In this document: piece by piece, positions 26,445 through 36,801 of the stretch
Numbering within the stretch: position 1 is the stretch's first letter
Layout of the letters: each line of letters opens with the position of its first letter
Assembly: GCF_023091245.1 (NCBI RefSeq)
Contig: NZ_JAHWXN010000001.1
Location: 2,874,088 to 2,938,087, forward strand
DNA from: Microbacterium croceum
GTDB taxonomy: Bacteria; Actinomycetota; Actinomycetes; Actinomycetales; Microbacteriaceae
Length of the DNA stretch: 64,000 nucleotides
Direction: 5' to 3'
The notes under the pieces: model-generated
The model's input: the letters and a program-made list of their open reading frames with translations, nothing else
What the model was told of the DNA's origin: nothing
Database searches by the model: none
Position numbers and translations under genes: made by a program

Positions 26445-29400
26445 TTAGTGCGCGGGACGGATCACGACCAAAAGATCTCCCGCATCCACCTGCTGCGTCT
26501 CGCTGATCGCATGACGTTCGACGACGCCGTCGATGGGCGATGTGATGGCCGCTTCCATCTTCATCGCCTCGATCGAGGCGACCGGTTCGCCGGCCCTGAC
26601 GTGGGCGCCGACATCGGCCTTGAGCGTCACGACTCCGGAGAACGGAGCGGCCACCTGACCGGGCACCGAGGTGTCGGCCTTCTCGACCTCGTGCGCGTCC
26701 ACCGCGATGGAACGGTCGCGGACGAACACCGGGCGCAGCTGACCGTTCAGCGTCGTCATGACGGTGCGCATGCCCCGATCATCCGCGTCGCCGATGGCTT
26801 CGAGCCCGACGTAGAGCTGCACGCCCCTATCGATCTCGATCAGGTGCTCCTGTCCCTGCACCAGACCGTAGAGGTAGTCGCTCGTATCGAGCACCGAGAG
26901 GTCGCCGAACAGCTCGCGCATCTGCGTGAACTCCTGGGTCGGCGCCGGGAACAGCAGCGTGTTCAGCCGCGCACGCCGCGTGACGCTGTCGCCGGCGAGA
27001 GCCGCCTCATCGTCCGCCGTGAGGGCCGTCACGCCGGGACGCACCGAGCGACCGGCCAGCACCTTCGTGCGGAAGGGCTCGGGCCATCCACCGGGCAGGT
27101 CGCCCAGCTCTCCGGCCATGAAACCCACGACCGAGTCGGGCACGTCGTACTTCTCGGGGTTCGCCTCGAAGTCAGCGGGGTCCGCCTTGACGGCGGCGAG
27201 GTGCAGGGCGAGGTCGCCGACCACCTTCGAAGACGGCGTCACCTTCGGCACCCGTCCGAGGATGCGGTCGGCCGCGGCGTACATGTCCTCAATGAGCTCG
27301 AAGTCGTCGGCGAGTCCGAGTGCCTTCGCCTGCTGGCGCAGGTTCGACAGCTGACCGCCGGGGATCTCATGGTGGTAGACGCGGCCCGTGGGGCCCGGCA
27401 GCCCGGACTCGAACGGCGCGTACTGGTGACGAACTGCCTCCCAGTAGGGCTCGAGATCGGAGACTCCCCCGAGATCGATGCCGCTGTCGCGGTCGGTGTG
27501 CGCGAGCGCCGCGACGAGTGCCGAGAGCGACGGCTGGCTGGTCGTTCCCGACAGCGGGGCGGAGGCCGCGTCCACGGCGTCGACTCCCACGGCGCTGGCG
27601 GCGAGCAGGGTGGCGAGCTGACCGCCCGGCGTGTCGTGCGTGTGCAGGTGCACCGGCAGATCGAAGCGCTCGCGCAGTGCGGCGACGAGCGTGGCGGCGG
27701 CAGCAGGACGCAGGAGACCCGCCATGTCCTTGATCGCGATGATGTGCGCTCCGGCATCGACGATCTGCTGGGCGAGCTCGAGGTAGTAATCGAGCGTGTA
27801 GAGGTCCTCGGCCGGGTTGAGCAGATCACCCGTGTAGCACAGGGCCACCTCGGCGACAGCGGTGCCGGTACGACGCACCGCATCGATCGCCGGTCGCATC
27901 TGCTCGACGTCGTTGAGCGCGTCGAAGATGCGGAAGATGTCGACACCACTTGCTGCGGCCTCTGCCACGAAGGCATCGGTCACCGCGGTCGGGTACGGGG
28001 TGTAGCCGACCGTGTTCCGCCCGCGCAACAGCATCTGGATCGCGACGTTCGGCAGGGCCGCCCGCAGCTTGTCGAGGCGCTCCCACGGGTCTTCGCCGAG
28101 GAACCGCAGCGCGACGTCGTACGTCGCACCGCCCCAGGCCTCGACCGAGAGCAGACCAGGCGTCAGCTGCGCGATGTACGGCGCCGCGGCGACGAGGTCC
28201 TTCGTGCGCACGCGTGTGGCCAGCAGGGATTGATGAGCGTCGCGGAAAGTCGTGTCGGTGATCGCGAGCGCGGTCTGCTCTCGCAGGCTCCGCGCGAAGC
28301 CCTCAGGGCCGAGCTCCAGCAGTCGCTGACGCGAGCCGGCGACGGGCTGCGCGGTCAGGTCGATGCTCGGGAGCTTGGTCCGCGGGTCCACGACACCGGG
28401 GTGCGCACCGTGCGGCTTGTTGACGGTGACGTCCACGAGCCAGTTCAGCATCTTGGTTCCGCGGTCCTTCGACACCCGGCCGCGCAGAAGCTCAGGGCGC
28501 TCGTCGATGAACGAGGTGCTGACGTCTCCCGCGATGAAGGCCTCGTCCTCGAGCAGTGCCTGCAGGAAGGGGATGTTGGTGGAGACGCCGCGGATGCGGA
28601 ACTCGGCCAGCGCACGACGCGCACGCGCGACGGCTGCCGGGAAGTCGCGCCCGCGACAGGTGAGCTTGGCGAGCATCGAGTCGAAGTGGGGGCTGATCTG
28701 TGCGCCCTGGTGCACGGTTCCGCCGTCGAGGCGGATGCCGGCGCCACCAGGCGAACGGTAGGTCGTGATCTTCCCCGTGTCCGGACGGAAGCCCTGGGTC
28801 GGGTCTTCCGTGGTGATACGGCACTGGAGCGCCGCGCCGCGCAGGTGCACGTTCTCCTGCTGCAGACCCAGCTGCGCGAGCGACTGCCCCGCCGCGATCC
28901 GCATCTGGCTCTGGACGAGGTCGACGTCGGTCACCTCCTCGGTCACCGTGTGCTCGACCTGGATGCGCGGGTTCATCTCGATGAACACCACCTCGCCGGC
29001 GCGCTCCCCCGCCGTCTCCAGCAGGAACTCGACAGTGCCGGCGTTCTCGTAGCCGATCGACCGCGCGAACGCGACCGCGTAGCCGTGCAGAGCGGTGCGG
29101 ACGCTGTCATCCAGGTTCGGGGCCGGGGCGATCTCGACGACCTTCTGGTGACGGCGCTGCACCGAGCAGTCGCGCTCGAAGAGGTGGACCGTCTCGCCGG
29201 TCTTGTCGGCGAGGATCTGCACCTCGATGTGGCGAGGCCGCACGACCGCCTGCTCCAGGAACATGCGCGCGTCACCGAACGCGCTGGCAGCCTCGCGCAT
29301 CGCCTCGGCAAGCGCCGGCGCGAGCTCGTCGGCCGTGGCCACGCGCCGCATGCCGCGACCGCCACCACCGGCGACGGCCTTCGCGAAGAGCGGGAATCCG

Positions 29401-29852
29401 ATCTCCTCCGCCTGCGACACGAGCAGCTCGACGTCATCCGATGCCTCGGTGGAGCGCAGCACCGGCACACCGGCCTCGATCGCGTGCCGCTTGGCCTCGA
29501 CCTTGTTGCCCGCCATCTCGAGCACCGAAGCGGGGGGTCCGATGAAGACGATGCCGTTCGCCGCCGCCTTCTCCGCCAGCTCCGGGTTCTCGGAGAGGAA
29601 CCCGTAACCGGGGTAGATCGCGTCAGCACCGGACTCGCGCGCGACACGGATGATCTCGTCGACGCTCAGGTAGGCGCGAACAGGGTGACCCCGCTCGCCG
29701 ATCTCGTAGGCTTCATCGGCCTTCAACCGATGAACGGAACCACGGTCCTCATGCGGGAAGACGGCGACGGTTCTCGCCCCGACTTCTACTGCCGCACGGA
29801 AGGCACGAATCGCGATCTCGCCACGGTTTGCCACAAGGATCTTCTTGAACAT
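26445..29852 (-). CDS. pyc: Pyruvate carboxylase
   Basis: Anaplerotic biotin enzyme making oxaloacetate from pyruvate, bicarbonate and ATP. The 1135-residue protein is a full single-chain form: biotin carboxylase (about 1-450, with F-K-K-I-L-V-A-N-R-G-E-I-A, the A-G-G-G-G-R-G-M-R ATP loop and E-M-N-P-R-I-Q-V-E-H), carboxyltransferase (about 515-820, with F-R-D-A-H-Q-S-L-L-A-T-R), and a C-terminal biotinyl domain with biotin lysine K1098 in E-A-M-K-M-E. ATG 29852 has AGAGG five bases upstream and is preferred to GTG 29858. It is divergent from the ParA-like gene. Confidence 0.97.
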   Translation of the reverse strand: MFKKILVANRGEIAIRAFRAAVEVGARTVAVFPHEDRGSVHRLKADEAYEIGERGHPVRAYLSVDEIIRVARESGADAIYPGYGFLSENPELAEKAAANGIVFIGPPASVLEMAGNKVEAKRHAIEAGVPVLRSTEASDDVELLVSQAEEIGFPLFAKAVAGGGGRGMRRVATADELAPALAEAMREAASAFGDARMFLEQAVVRPRHIEVQILADKTGETVHLFERDCSVQRRHQKVVEIAPAPNLDDSVRTALHGYAVAFARSIGYENAGTVEFLLETAGERAGEVVFIEMNPRIQVEHTVTEEVTDVDLVQSQMRIAAGQSLAQLGLQQENVHLRGAALQCRITTEDPTQGFRPDTGKITTYRSPGGAGIRLDGGTVHQGAQISPHFDSMLAKLTCRGRDFPAAVARARRALAEFRIRGVSTNIPFLQALLEDEAFIAGDVSTSFIDERPELLRGRVSKDRGTKMLNWLVDVTVNKPHGAHPGVVDPRTKLPSIDLTAQPVAGSRQRLLELGPEGFARSLREQTALAITDTTFRDAHQSLLATRVRTKDLVAAAPYIAQLTPGLLSVEAWGGATYDVALRFLGEDPWERLDKLRAALPNVAIQMLLRGRNTVGYTPYPTAVTDAFVAEAAASGVDIFRIFDALNDVEQMRPAIDAVRRTGTAVAEVALCYTGDLLNPAEDLYTLDYYLELAQQIVDAGAHIIAIKDMAGLLRPAAAATLVAALRERFDLPVHLHTHDTPGGQLATLLAASAVGVDAVDAASAPLSGTTSQPSLSALVAALAHTDRDSGIDLGGVSDLEPYWEAVRHQYAPFESGLPGPTGRVYHHEIPGGQLSNLRQQAKALGLADDFELIEDMYAAADRILGRVPKVTPSSKVVGDLALHLAAVKADPADFEANPEKYDVPDSVVGFMAGELGDLPGGWPEPFRTKVLAGRSVRPGVTALTADDEAALAGDSVTRRARLNTLLFPAPTQEFTQMRELFGDLSVLDTSDYLYGLVQGQEHLIEIDRGVQLYVGLEAIGDADDRGMRTVMTTLNGQLRPVFVRDRSIAVDAHEVEKADTSVPGQVAAPFSGVVTLKADVGAHVRAGEPVASIEAMKMEAAITSPIDGVVERHAISETQQVDAGDLLVVIRPAH

Positions 29853-29936
29853 GCACACCTCTGAAAGCTCGATGGGCGCCGTTTTCGACGCACATGGGGC
29901 GGGGCTGAGTGTTCCCCCAGCCTAGGGGAAGGTAAC

Positions 29937-30758
29937 GTGGAGTCCGTGCACGTACTCAGCGTCAGCTCTCTCAAGGGAGGCGTCGGCAAGACGACCGTGA
30001 CCCTCGGCCTGGCCTCAGCGGCCTTCGCCCGAGGCGTCCGTACTCTCGTCGTCGACCTCGACCCTCAGTCCGATGTGTCCACCGGGATGGATATCCAGGT
30101 GGCAGGTCGGCTCAACATCGCCGATGTCCTGGCGAACCCGAAGGAGAAGGTCGTCCGACAGGCGATCACCTCCAGCGGGTGGGCCAAGGTGCATCCCGGC
30201 ACCATCGACGTGCTCATCGGCAGCCCCTCGGCGATCAACTTCGACGGTCCGCACCCCAGCGTGCGCGACGTGTGGAAGCTCGAGGAAGCGCTCGCCGCCG
30301 TCGAAGCCGACTATGACCTCGTGCTGATCGACTGCGCGCCGTCGCTGAACGCCCTGACGCGCACGGCATGGGCAGCCAGCGACCGTGTCATGGTCGTCAC
30401 CGAACCCGGACTCTTCTCCGTCGCCGCCGCCGACCGAGCCCTGCGCGCGATCGAGGAGATCCGTCGCGGTCTCTCGCCTCGTCTTCAGCCGCTCGGCATC
30501 GTGGTAAATCGCGTACGCCCGCAGTCCATCGAGCATCAGTTCCGCATCAAGGAACTCCGCGACATGTTCGGCCCGCTCGTCCTCTCGCCCCAACTGCCGG
30601 AGCGCACCTCGCTGCAGCAGGCGCAGGGCGCAGCGAAGCCGCTTCACATCTGGCCCGGCGATTCCGCCCAGGAGCTCGCTGCGGACTTCGATCAGCTCCT
30701 CGACCGCATCATCCGCACCGGACGCATCGCCGTCGCAGACAACGGCACCCAGAACTGA
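29937..30758 (+). CDS. ParA/Soj-family ATPase
   Basis: A 273-residue ParA-type ATPase with [10 protein letters not shown] (Walker A, 11-20), V-D-L-D-P-Q-S-D-V-S-T-G (A' region, 40-51) and L-I-D-C-A-P-S (Walker B). It has no N-terminal DNA-binding extension and no parB or parS lies nearby, so it is not the chromosome partition pair. Its place beside two MerR regulators and a GarA-like protein recurs in Microbacteriaceae-like genomes and suggests a role tied to growth or division, which is inference. GTG 29937 has GGGGAAGG four bases upstream. Confidence 0.9.
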   Translation: MESVHVLSVSSLKGGVGKTTVTLGLASAAFARGVRTLVVDLDPQSDVSTGMDIQVAGRLNIADVLANPKEKVVRQAITSSGWAKVHPGTIDVLIGSPSAINFDGPHPSVRDVWKLEEALAAVEADYDLVLIDCAPSLNALTRTAWAASDRVMVVTEPGLFSVAAADRALRAIEEIRRGLSPRLQPLGIVVNRVRPQSIEHQFRIKELRDMFGPLVLSPQLPERTSLQQAQGAAKPLHIWPGDSAQELAADFDQLLDRIIRTGRIAVADNGTQN

Positions 30759-30780
30759 TCAGTACACGCGCACACAGCGA

Positions 30781-30809
30781 AACGGCCATCCTCGTCGAGG
30801 ATGGCCGTT
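30781..30809. terminator. Bidirectional terminator between parA-like and merR genes
   Basis: AACGGCCATCCTCG and its complement form a 14-bp stem with a one-base centre between converging genes; the arm is followed by CTGCG on the plus strand. Confidence 0.8.
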
Positions 30810-30829
30810 CTGCGTGATGCAGACGTTCG

Positions 30830-31375
30830 TCAGGCGGAGCGCTGGGAGCGACGGGCACTGAGTTCGTCGACCGGGTCGGGCGCGGTCGCATCGAACTGCA
30901 CGAGCGTGGACTCGACCTCGCGCAGGACCTTGCCCACCGCGATGCCGAACACTCCCTGACCACGGCTGACCAGGTCGATGACCTCGTCGTTCGAGGTGCA
31001 GAGGTAGACAGAGGCGCCGTCGCTCATCAGAGTCGTCCCGGCGAGATCGCGGATGCCGGCGCGGCGGAGCTCCTCCACCGCAGTGCGGATCTGCTGCAGT
31101 GAGATTCCGGTGTCCAGCAGACTCTTGACGAGCTTGAGCACCAGGATGTCGCGGAAGCCGTAAAGACGCTGCGACCCGGAGCCGTTGGCCCCGCGAACCG
31201 TGGGTTCGACGAGTTCGGTGCGGGCCCAGTAGTCGAGCTGACGGTAGGTGATGCCGGCGGCGCGTGCGGCGACAGCGCCGCGGTAGCCGACCTCATCGTC
31301 CATGGCCGGAAGACCGTCCGTGAAGAGGAGTTCGGGCACGAAGCGCGGGTCTCCTGCGAGCTCATCCGCATTCAT
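30830..31375 (-). CDS. MerR-family regulator, Rv1830-like
   Basis: A 181-residue MerR-type transcription factor. The winged helix-turn-helix spans about 30-100, with G-I-T-Y-R-Q-L-D-Y-W-A-R-T-E-L-V and the R-L-Y-G-F-R-D-I wing. A C-terminal region (M-S-D-G-A-S-V-Y-L-C, D-E-V-I-D-L-V) has the form seen in Rv1830. It starts from an ATG at 31375 and ends at the shared terminator. In mycobacteria Rv1830 belongs to the garA-Rv1828-Rv1829-Rv1830 cluster; here the same neighbours appear without the Rv1829-type nuclease gene. Confidence 0.88.
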   Translation of the reverse strand: MNADELAGDPRFVPELLFTDGLPAMDDEVGYRGAVAARAAGITYRQLDYWARTELVEPTVRGANGSGSQRLYGFRDILVLKLVKSLLDTGISLQQIRTAVEELRRAGIRDLAGTTLMSDGASVYLCTSNDEVIDLVSRGQGVFGIAVGKVLREVESTLVQFDATAPDPVDELSARRSQRSA

Positions 31376-31474
31376 CTGAAATCCTCCCTGGAACGGTTAT
31401 CTCCACGGTAGAGCAGTGCCCAGGCAGCAGCAATGACATCCGCGCGAGACCGAAGGTGTGTCGCAATCAGTTCG

Positions 31475-32161
31475 TTACGAAAGGACCCGCGACAACGCAT
31501 CCTTGACGAAGAGCGAGCGCACCTCGTCGATCTTCGTGGCCAGTTCAGGAGCCAGTTCGCTCGCCTTGGCGCGCGACGCGGCATCCGTGCGACGGAGCAG
31601 TGCCGACATCGCGGATTCGATGAGTGCGACCTCGCGTTCGGCGCCCTGGCGCAGCGAACGGAGGTGCCGCGGTTCGATGCCGTGACGGTCGAGCGCCACG
31701 AGGCCGCGCAGCAGCGTGACGACCGACTCCGAATAGCTCTCCTGCGCCGTGATGACACCCGTGCTGATCGCGTCGTTGAGCAGCTGAGGCCCTGCCCCGG
31801 CCGCGGCGAGGAGCTCGTCGCGACGGTAGCGACGCGGCGCGGGCGCGATGGACGGAGGCGGCGTGAGAGCAGCGCCCTCACCCCGCGCCTCGGCCTCGTC
31901 GAGCTGCTCGCGGATGACGCTCAGCGGCAGGTAGTGGTCGCGTTGCAACGTGAGGCCGAGACGGAGCCGCTCGATGTCGGCCGAGGAGAACTTGCGGTAA
32001 CCCGACTCGGTCCGGGAAGGCGTCACGATTCCCTGGACCTCGAGGAAGCGCAACTTGCTGGAGGTCAGTTCGGGGAACTCCGGTGTGAGTCTGGCCAGCA
32101 CCTGGCCGATACTCAACAGGCCCGCGGACGCAGAGCGTTCGCGGGCGGGAGAGGCCGCCAT
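31475..32161 (-). CDS. ftsR: MerR-family cell-division regulator FtsR (Rv1828-like)
   Basis: A 228-residue MerR-family factor. The N-terminal wing-HTH has S-I-G-Q-V-L-A-R-L-T-P-E-F-P-E-L-T-S-S-K-L-R-F-L-E-x-Q-G and R-T-E-S-G-Y-R-K-F-S, the signature of FtsR/Rv1828. A C-terminal helical effector/dimer region follows. In Corynebacterium, FtsR activates ftsZ transcription; in mycobacteria the ortholog sits in the garA cluster. Its first codon shares one base with the stop region of the FHA gene upstream (start 32161, FHA end 32161), so both are cotranscribed. The link to ftsZ in this organism is inference. Confidence 0.9.
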   Translation of the reverse strand: MAASPARERSASAGLLSIGQVLARLTPEFPELTSSKLRFLEVQGIVTPSRTESGYRKFSSADIERLRLGLTLQRDHYLPLSVIREQLDEAEARGEGAALTPPPSIAPAPRRYRRDELLAAAGAGPQLLNDAISTGVITAQESYSESVVTLLRGLVALDRHGIEPRHLRSLRQGAEREVALIESAMSALLRRTDAASRAKASELAPELATKIDEVRSLFVKDALSRVLS

Positions 32162-32646
32162 CAGTTGTTCGCCGTGGGGCGATCGACGGGTGAGGCGAAG
32201 AAGTTCAGGCGGAACTTGCCGACCCGGACCTCGGATCCGTCGACCAACGGGCTGCGGTCGACACGCTCACCGTTCACATAGGTGCCGTTGAGGGAGCGCT
32301 GATCGATGATCTCGAAGGTCGTCCCGGTGCGGGTGACCTCGGCGTGACGACGGGACACGGTCACGTCGTCGAAGAAGATGTCGGCCTCGGGGTGGCGTCC
32401 GACAGTGGTCACGTCGGTATCCAGGAGATACCGGGCTCCGGCGAGGGCGCCGGAGCGGACCAGCAGGAGCGCTGATCCTGAGGGCAGAGCGGCGATCGCG
32501 GCCTGCTCCACATCGGTGAGTTCCACACCGAACGGCACGAAGGACAGGTCCGAATCGTGTCCGAACGTCTGCGTCACGTCGTGTCGTTGTTCGCCGGAAC
32601 GGTGAATGGCCGAGTCACCTGCCGGTCGGCTGTCGCTGTCTGTCAC
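32161..32646 (-). CDS. garA: GarA/OdhI-like FHA-domain regulator
   Basis: A 161-residue protein with a disordered N-terminal arm and a C-terminal FHA domain (about 60-155). FHA signatures are G-R-H (83-85), S-R-R-H (98-101) and S-L-N-G-T-Y-V-N-G. GarA/OdhI proteins inhibit 2-oxoglutarate dehydrogenase and regulate glutamate metabolism; phosphorylation of a Thr in an N-terminal T-T-x-x-F type motif by PknB/PknG switches them off. Here the arm has T-Q-T-F (25-28) instead of the usual E-T-T-S-V-F. GTG 32646 has AGGAGGG four bases upstream. A kinase with PASTA repeats is encoded 13 kb away. Confidence 0.88.
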   Translation of the reverse strand: MTDSDSRPAGDSAIHRSGEQRHDVTQTFGHDSDLSFVPFGVELTDVEQAAIAALPSGSALLLVRSGALAGARYLLDTDVTTVGRHPEADIFFDDVTVSRRHAEVTRTGTTFEIIDQRSLNGTYVNGERVDRSPLVDGSEVRVGKFRLNFFASPVDRPTANN

Positions 32647-32740
32647 TGTGCCCTCCTCGTCATCCAGACTAACGGATTCCGGAGCGGTCCTGGGAGGCCG
32701 CCTTCACACTCAGGCATCCCATACCGGAGATTCATAGGCT

Positions 32741-33397
32741 GTGAGGGTGCAGACCACAGCCCGCCGCTTCCCCGCCGTCCCCGTCGCGCTGGCCGCGACC
32801 CTCCTCGCCGCGTTCCTGGTGCTCTTCTCACCGCTCGCCGCGTCCGCCCACGATGCCCTGGTGTCGTCATCGCCGGCGGCCGACAGCACCGTGGAGACGC
32901 TCCCCGACGAGCTGACGCTCACCTTCAGCGCCAAGCTGATCACCGGCGAAGGCGCGACCGAGGTCGTCGTGACGGACGCGGAAGGCAACTCGGTCACCGA
33001 CGGCGAGCCGACCGTGGACGGGGCGATCGTCACACAGCCGCTGAAGGCCGAGGCCGCTGCCGGCGAGTACCACGTCATCTGGAAGGTCGTCTCGAGCGAC
33101 GGCCACCCCACGTCGGAGGAGTTCTTCTTCACCGTCACCGCGAGCTCCCTCCCCGCGCCAGACGCCACCCCCACGACGGCACCGGCGACGGCTGCCCCCT
33201 CGCCGGAGTCCACCAGCACACCGGAAGCGACGACGACGCCGGCGCCGGATGCCGACGCCCCGTCCAGCGCTTCTGCGTGGATCTGGGCCCTGTCGATCGG
33301 CGGCATCGCCGCGATCGCGGCACTGCTCGTCTGGTGGACCGTGCGCGCCAGGAAGAACGCCTCCGCGACCGATTCCGACCCCTCCACGGGACGATAG
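32741..33397 (+). CDS. CopC-domain exported protein with C-terminal membrane anchor
   Basis: A 218-residue protein. A signal peptide (about 1-36, ending A-S-A) leaves His37 as the mature N-terminus, the copper-binding position of CopC. The CopC/YcnJ-like beta domain runs to about 128 (S-S-S-P-A, then V-S-S-D-G-H-P-T-S-E). A Thr/Ala/Pro-rich stalk (130-175) and one membrane segment (about 183-203) follow. It may bind copper at the cell surface, but no copD or other copper gene is adjacent. TAGGCT a few bases before the GTG points to a leaderless mRNA; GTG 32747 is an alternative start. Confidence 0.85.
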   Translation: MRVQTTARRFPAVPVALAATLLAAFLVLFSPLAASAHDALVSSSPAADSTVETLPDELTLTFSAKLITGEGATEVVVTDAEGNSVTDGEPTVDGAIVTQPLKAEAAAGEYHVIWKVVSSDGHPTSEEFFFTVTASSLPAPDATPTTAPATAAPSPESTSTPEATTTPAPDADAPSSASAWIWALSIGGIAAIAALLVWWTVRARKNASATDSDPSTGR

Positions 33398-33406
33398 GCT
33401 TGACGC

Positions 33407-34804
<1,398 letters not shown>

Positions 34805-34818
34805 TCCACTCGCGTCAC

Positions 34819-34852
34819 GAAGGCCCGGTCCGCTGCTGCGGATCGGGCCTTC
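34819..34852. terminator. Terminator between lpdA and the methyltransferase gene
   Basis: GAAGGCCCGGTCCGC pairs with GCGGATCGGGCCTTC with one mismatch around a short loop between converging genes; followed by GTCGTC. Confidence 0.8.
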
Positions 34853-34856
34853 GTCG

Positions 34857-35573
34857 TCACGGGGTCGTCGGGTTCCAGCGCAGTTCGAGCCGGAAGGGCA
34901 TCCTCGTGCGCACGGTCCACCCCTGCGGCACCACCGCGGCCAGCTCCTGCGCCGTGTACGAGCGGCGGATGCTGATCAGTCCGTCCTCCCGGATGAAGGT
35001 CCCGGCCAGCACTGTGCCGGAGAACGGAGCGGTGCCGGCTCGATAGAGCGCGTAGGCGGCGTCGGCGCGGGCGATGTCATGGTGCACGACCACCCCGGTG
35101 TCTCCGACCAGCGCCCGCGTATCCTGCAGCATCCGCGGCAGCTCGGCATCGGACAGATGATGCAGCACGTGGTTGGAGAGCACGACGTCGAACTGCGCTC
35201 CCTCCGCGACCAGTTCGTGCGAGAACGCGCAACGGTATCGGATCCCTGCACCGCCGTCGTGATCCGACGCCCACCTGATCGCACGCTCATCGGCGTCCAA
35301 CGCGGTGATGTCGGCCGACAATCCATCACGGTGAAGCCGTCTGGCGAGGTCGCGGCACAGATCTCCCCCACCGGCTCCCACATCGAGGATGCGCACGCGG
35401 CCGTGGCGCGCACGCGGGCGGACGTCGCGGCGGTAGACGCCGCCGGGACGCGAGACCAGGGCGTTGACGATGCGGAATCGGTCGTAGGTGCGACCGAGCA
35501 TCCGCTCATCCGCATCCGGCGCATCCATCAGCTCGCGGGCATCGACGGCCCTGGTCGACAGGTCAGGCCGCAC
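34857..35573 (-). CDS. SAM-dependent methyltransferase paired with type III PKS
   Basis: Class I methyltransferase of about 238 residues with the SAM motif I-L-D-V-G-A-G-G-G-D and the N-H-V-L-H-H-L-S-D motif typical of small-molecule methylases. It overlaps the end of the type III PKS gene by 11 bp, so the enzyme most likely methylates the PKS product or a derived quinone. Start choice: GTG 35573; a TTG at 35591 is also in frame and neither has a clear ribosome site. The product is not determined by the sequence. Confidence 0.85.
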   Translation of the reverse strand: MRPDLSTRAVDARELMDAPDADERMLGRTYDRFRIVNALVSRPGGVYRRDVRPRARHGRVRILDVGAGGGDLCRDLARRLHRDGLSADITALDADERAIRWASDHDGGAGIRYRCAFSHELVAEGAQFDVVLSNHVLHHLSDAELPRMLQDTRALVGDTGVVVHHDIARADAAYALYRAGTAPFSGTVLAGTFIREDGLISIRRSYTAQELAAVVPQGWTVRTRMPFRLELRWNPTTP

Positions 35574-36729
35574 GGGGCCCCGGTTCGTCAACCGTGAACA
35601 GCGCGCTCTCGGCGGTCAGCCCCGGTCCGAAGGCCATGGCGGCGACCCGCTCACCCGGCTGCGCCCCTTCCTGTTCCAGGATGCGTTTCAGCACGAACAG
35701 CACGGTCGCGCTGGACATGTTGCCGTTCTCGCGGAGTACCTCTCGGGCCGGATGCAGGTGCGCATCGCTCAGGTGGAGGCGTTCCTGCACGCGATCCAGG
35801 ATGCCGCGCCCACCGGGGTGGATCGCCCAGTGCGCGACCTTCTCGCCGATCGTGCCGCCGTCGAAAGCCGTGACCAGGTCGCCCTCTCTCGCATAGAGCG
35901 GACGGAGGGCATCGATGATCGTCTCCCCGATGATCTGCGGCACCGCGGTCGACAGGACCATCTCGAACCCGGAGTCTCCGATCATCCAGGCCATGTCGCT
36001 CTCGCCCTGCGGAGCGATCGCCGTGTGGAATCCGTCGAGCCGCAGCGCGGGCAGCGTGGTGGCGAGAGGACGCGCGGTCACGATGCCGGCCGCGGCCCCG
36101 TCGGCGAACAGCGAGGAGGCCACGATCGTGTCGGGGTCCTCCGAGGAGCGCAGGTGCAGGGTGCACAGCTCGACGCTGACGATCAGGACGACCGCATTCT
36201 GGTCCGCCGCGCAGAACTGACTCGCCGCGCGCAACGCGGGCATGGCGGCGTAACAGCCCATGAAGCCGAGATGGTAGCGCTGCACGCTGTCGCCCAACCC
36301 CAGGGAGCGTGTGATCTCGTAGTCGGGACCCGGCGCGAAGAAGCCGGTGCACGACACCGTGATGACATGGGTGATGTCGCTCGCCTCGATGTCGGGATCT
36401 GCCTCGACAGCTCGACGGGCCGCGGCGACGAAGAGCGGGAACGCCTCGCGGACGTAGACCTCGTTTCGCGTCCCCGTGCTCGGGGACAGCAGCGCACCTG
36501 CGGTGCGATCGAAGAAGACCGGATGCTCCGGCGCCGCGGTGGGCGCGAACTCGTCGATCACGGTGTGGCGGGTGTCGATGCCCGAGACGGTGAACGATGT
36601 GGACACGATCCGCTGCGCCAGCCGTCCGAGATCGGGCTGCGAGCCGAAGATGTCCCGGATCTGATCCTGCCGGAGCACGGTATCCGGAACGATCGTCTGG
36701 AGTGATCTCAGCACGGCAGGGCGACTCAT
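35563..36729 (-). CDS. Type III polyketide synthase (chalcone synthase-like)
   Basis: Homodimeric ketosynthase of 388 residues that extends a starter CoA with malonyl-CoA and cyclises the product. The catalytic triad is Cys159 (L-G-F-M-G-C-Y-A-A), His304 (W-A-I-H-P-G-G) and Asn337 (E-N-G-N-M-S-S-A-T). The G-F-M-G-C pattern with long-chain-type neighbours is like alkylresorcinol/alkylpyrone synthases. ATG 36729 is preferred; a TTG 36741 is possible. It forms a two-gene unit with the methyltransferase, with no FAD monooxygenase or prenyltransferase alongside, unlike larger actinobacterial clusters. Confidence 0.93.
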   Translation of the reverse strand: MSRPAVLRSLQTIVPDTVLRQDQIRDIFGSQPDLGRLAQRIVSTSFTVSGIDTRHTVIDEFAPTAAPEHPVFFDRTAGALLSPSTGTRNEVYVREAFPLFVAAARRAVEADPDIEASDITHVITVSCTGFFAPGPDYEITRSLGLGDSVQRYHLGFMGCYAAMPALRAASQFCAADQNAVVLIVSVELCTLHLRSSEDPDTIVASSLFADGAAAGIVTARPLATTLPALRLDGFHTAIAPQGESDMAWMIGDSGFEMVLSTAVPQIIGETIIDALRPLYAREGDLVTAFDGGTIGEKVAHWAIHPGGRGILDRVQERLHLSDAHLHPAREVLRENGNMSSATVLFVLKRILEQEGAQPGERVAAMAFGPGLTAESALFTVDEPGPRAA

Positions 36730-36801
36730 GATGTCACTCAAGCACCCCGGAGACCATCGTGGAAAGGGGCTTGCGCCGTGTCGGCGTGTTTGCGATGCGG
36801 C

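Noticed and set aside
25308..29864. Very long open frame opposite pyc and the MinD-like gene
   Set aside because: It is the high-GC mirror frame of two clearly recognisable genes; its protein is Arg/Gly/His-rich with no domain.
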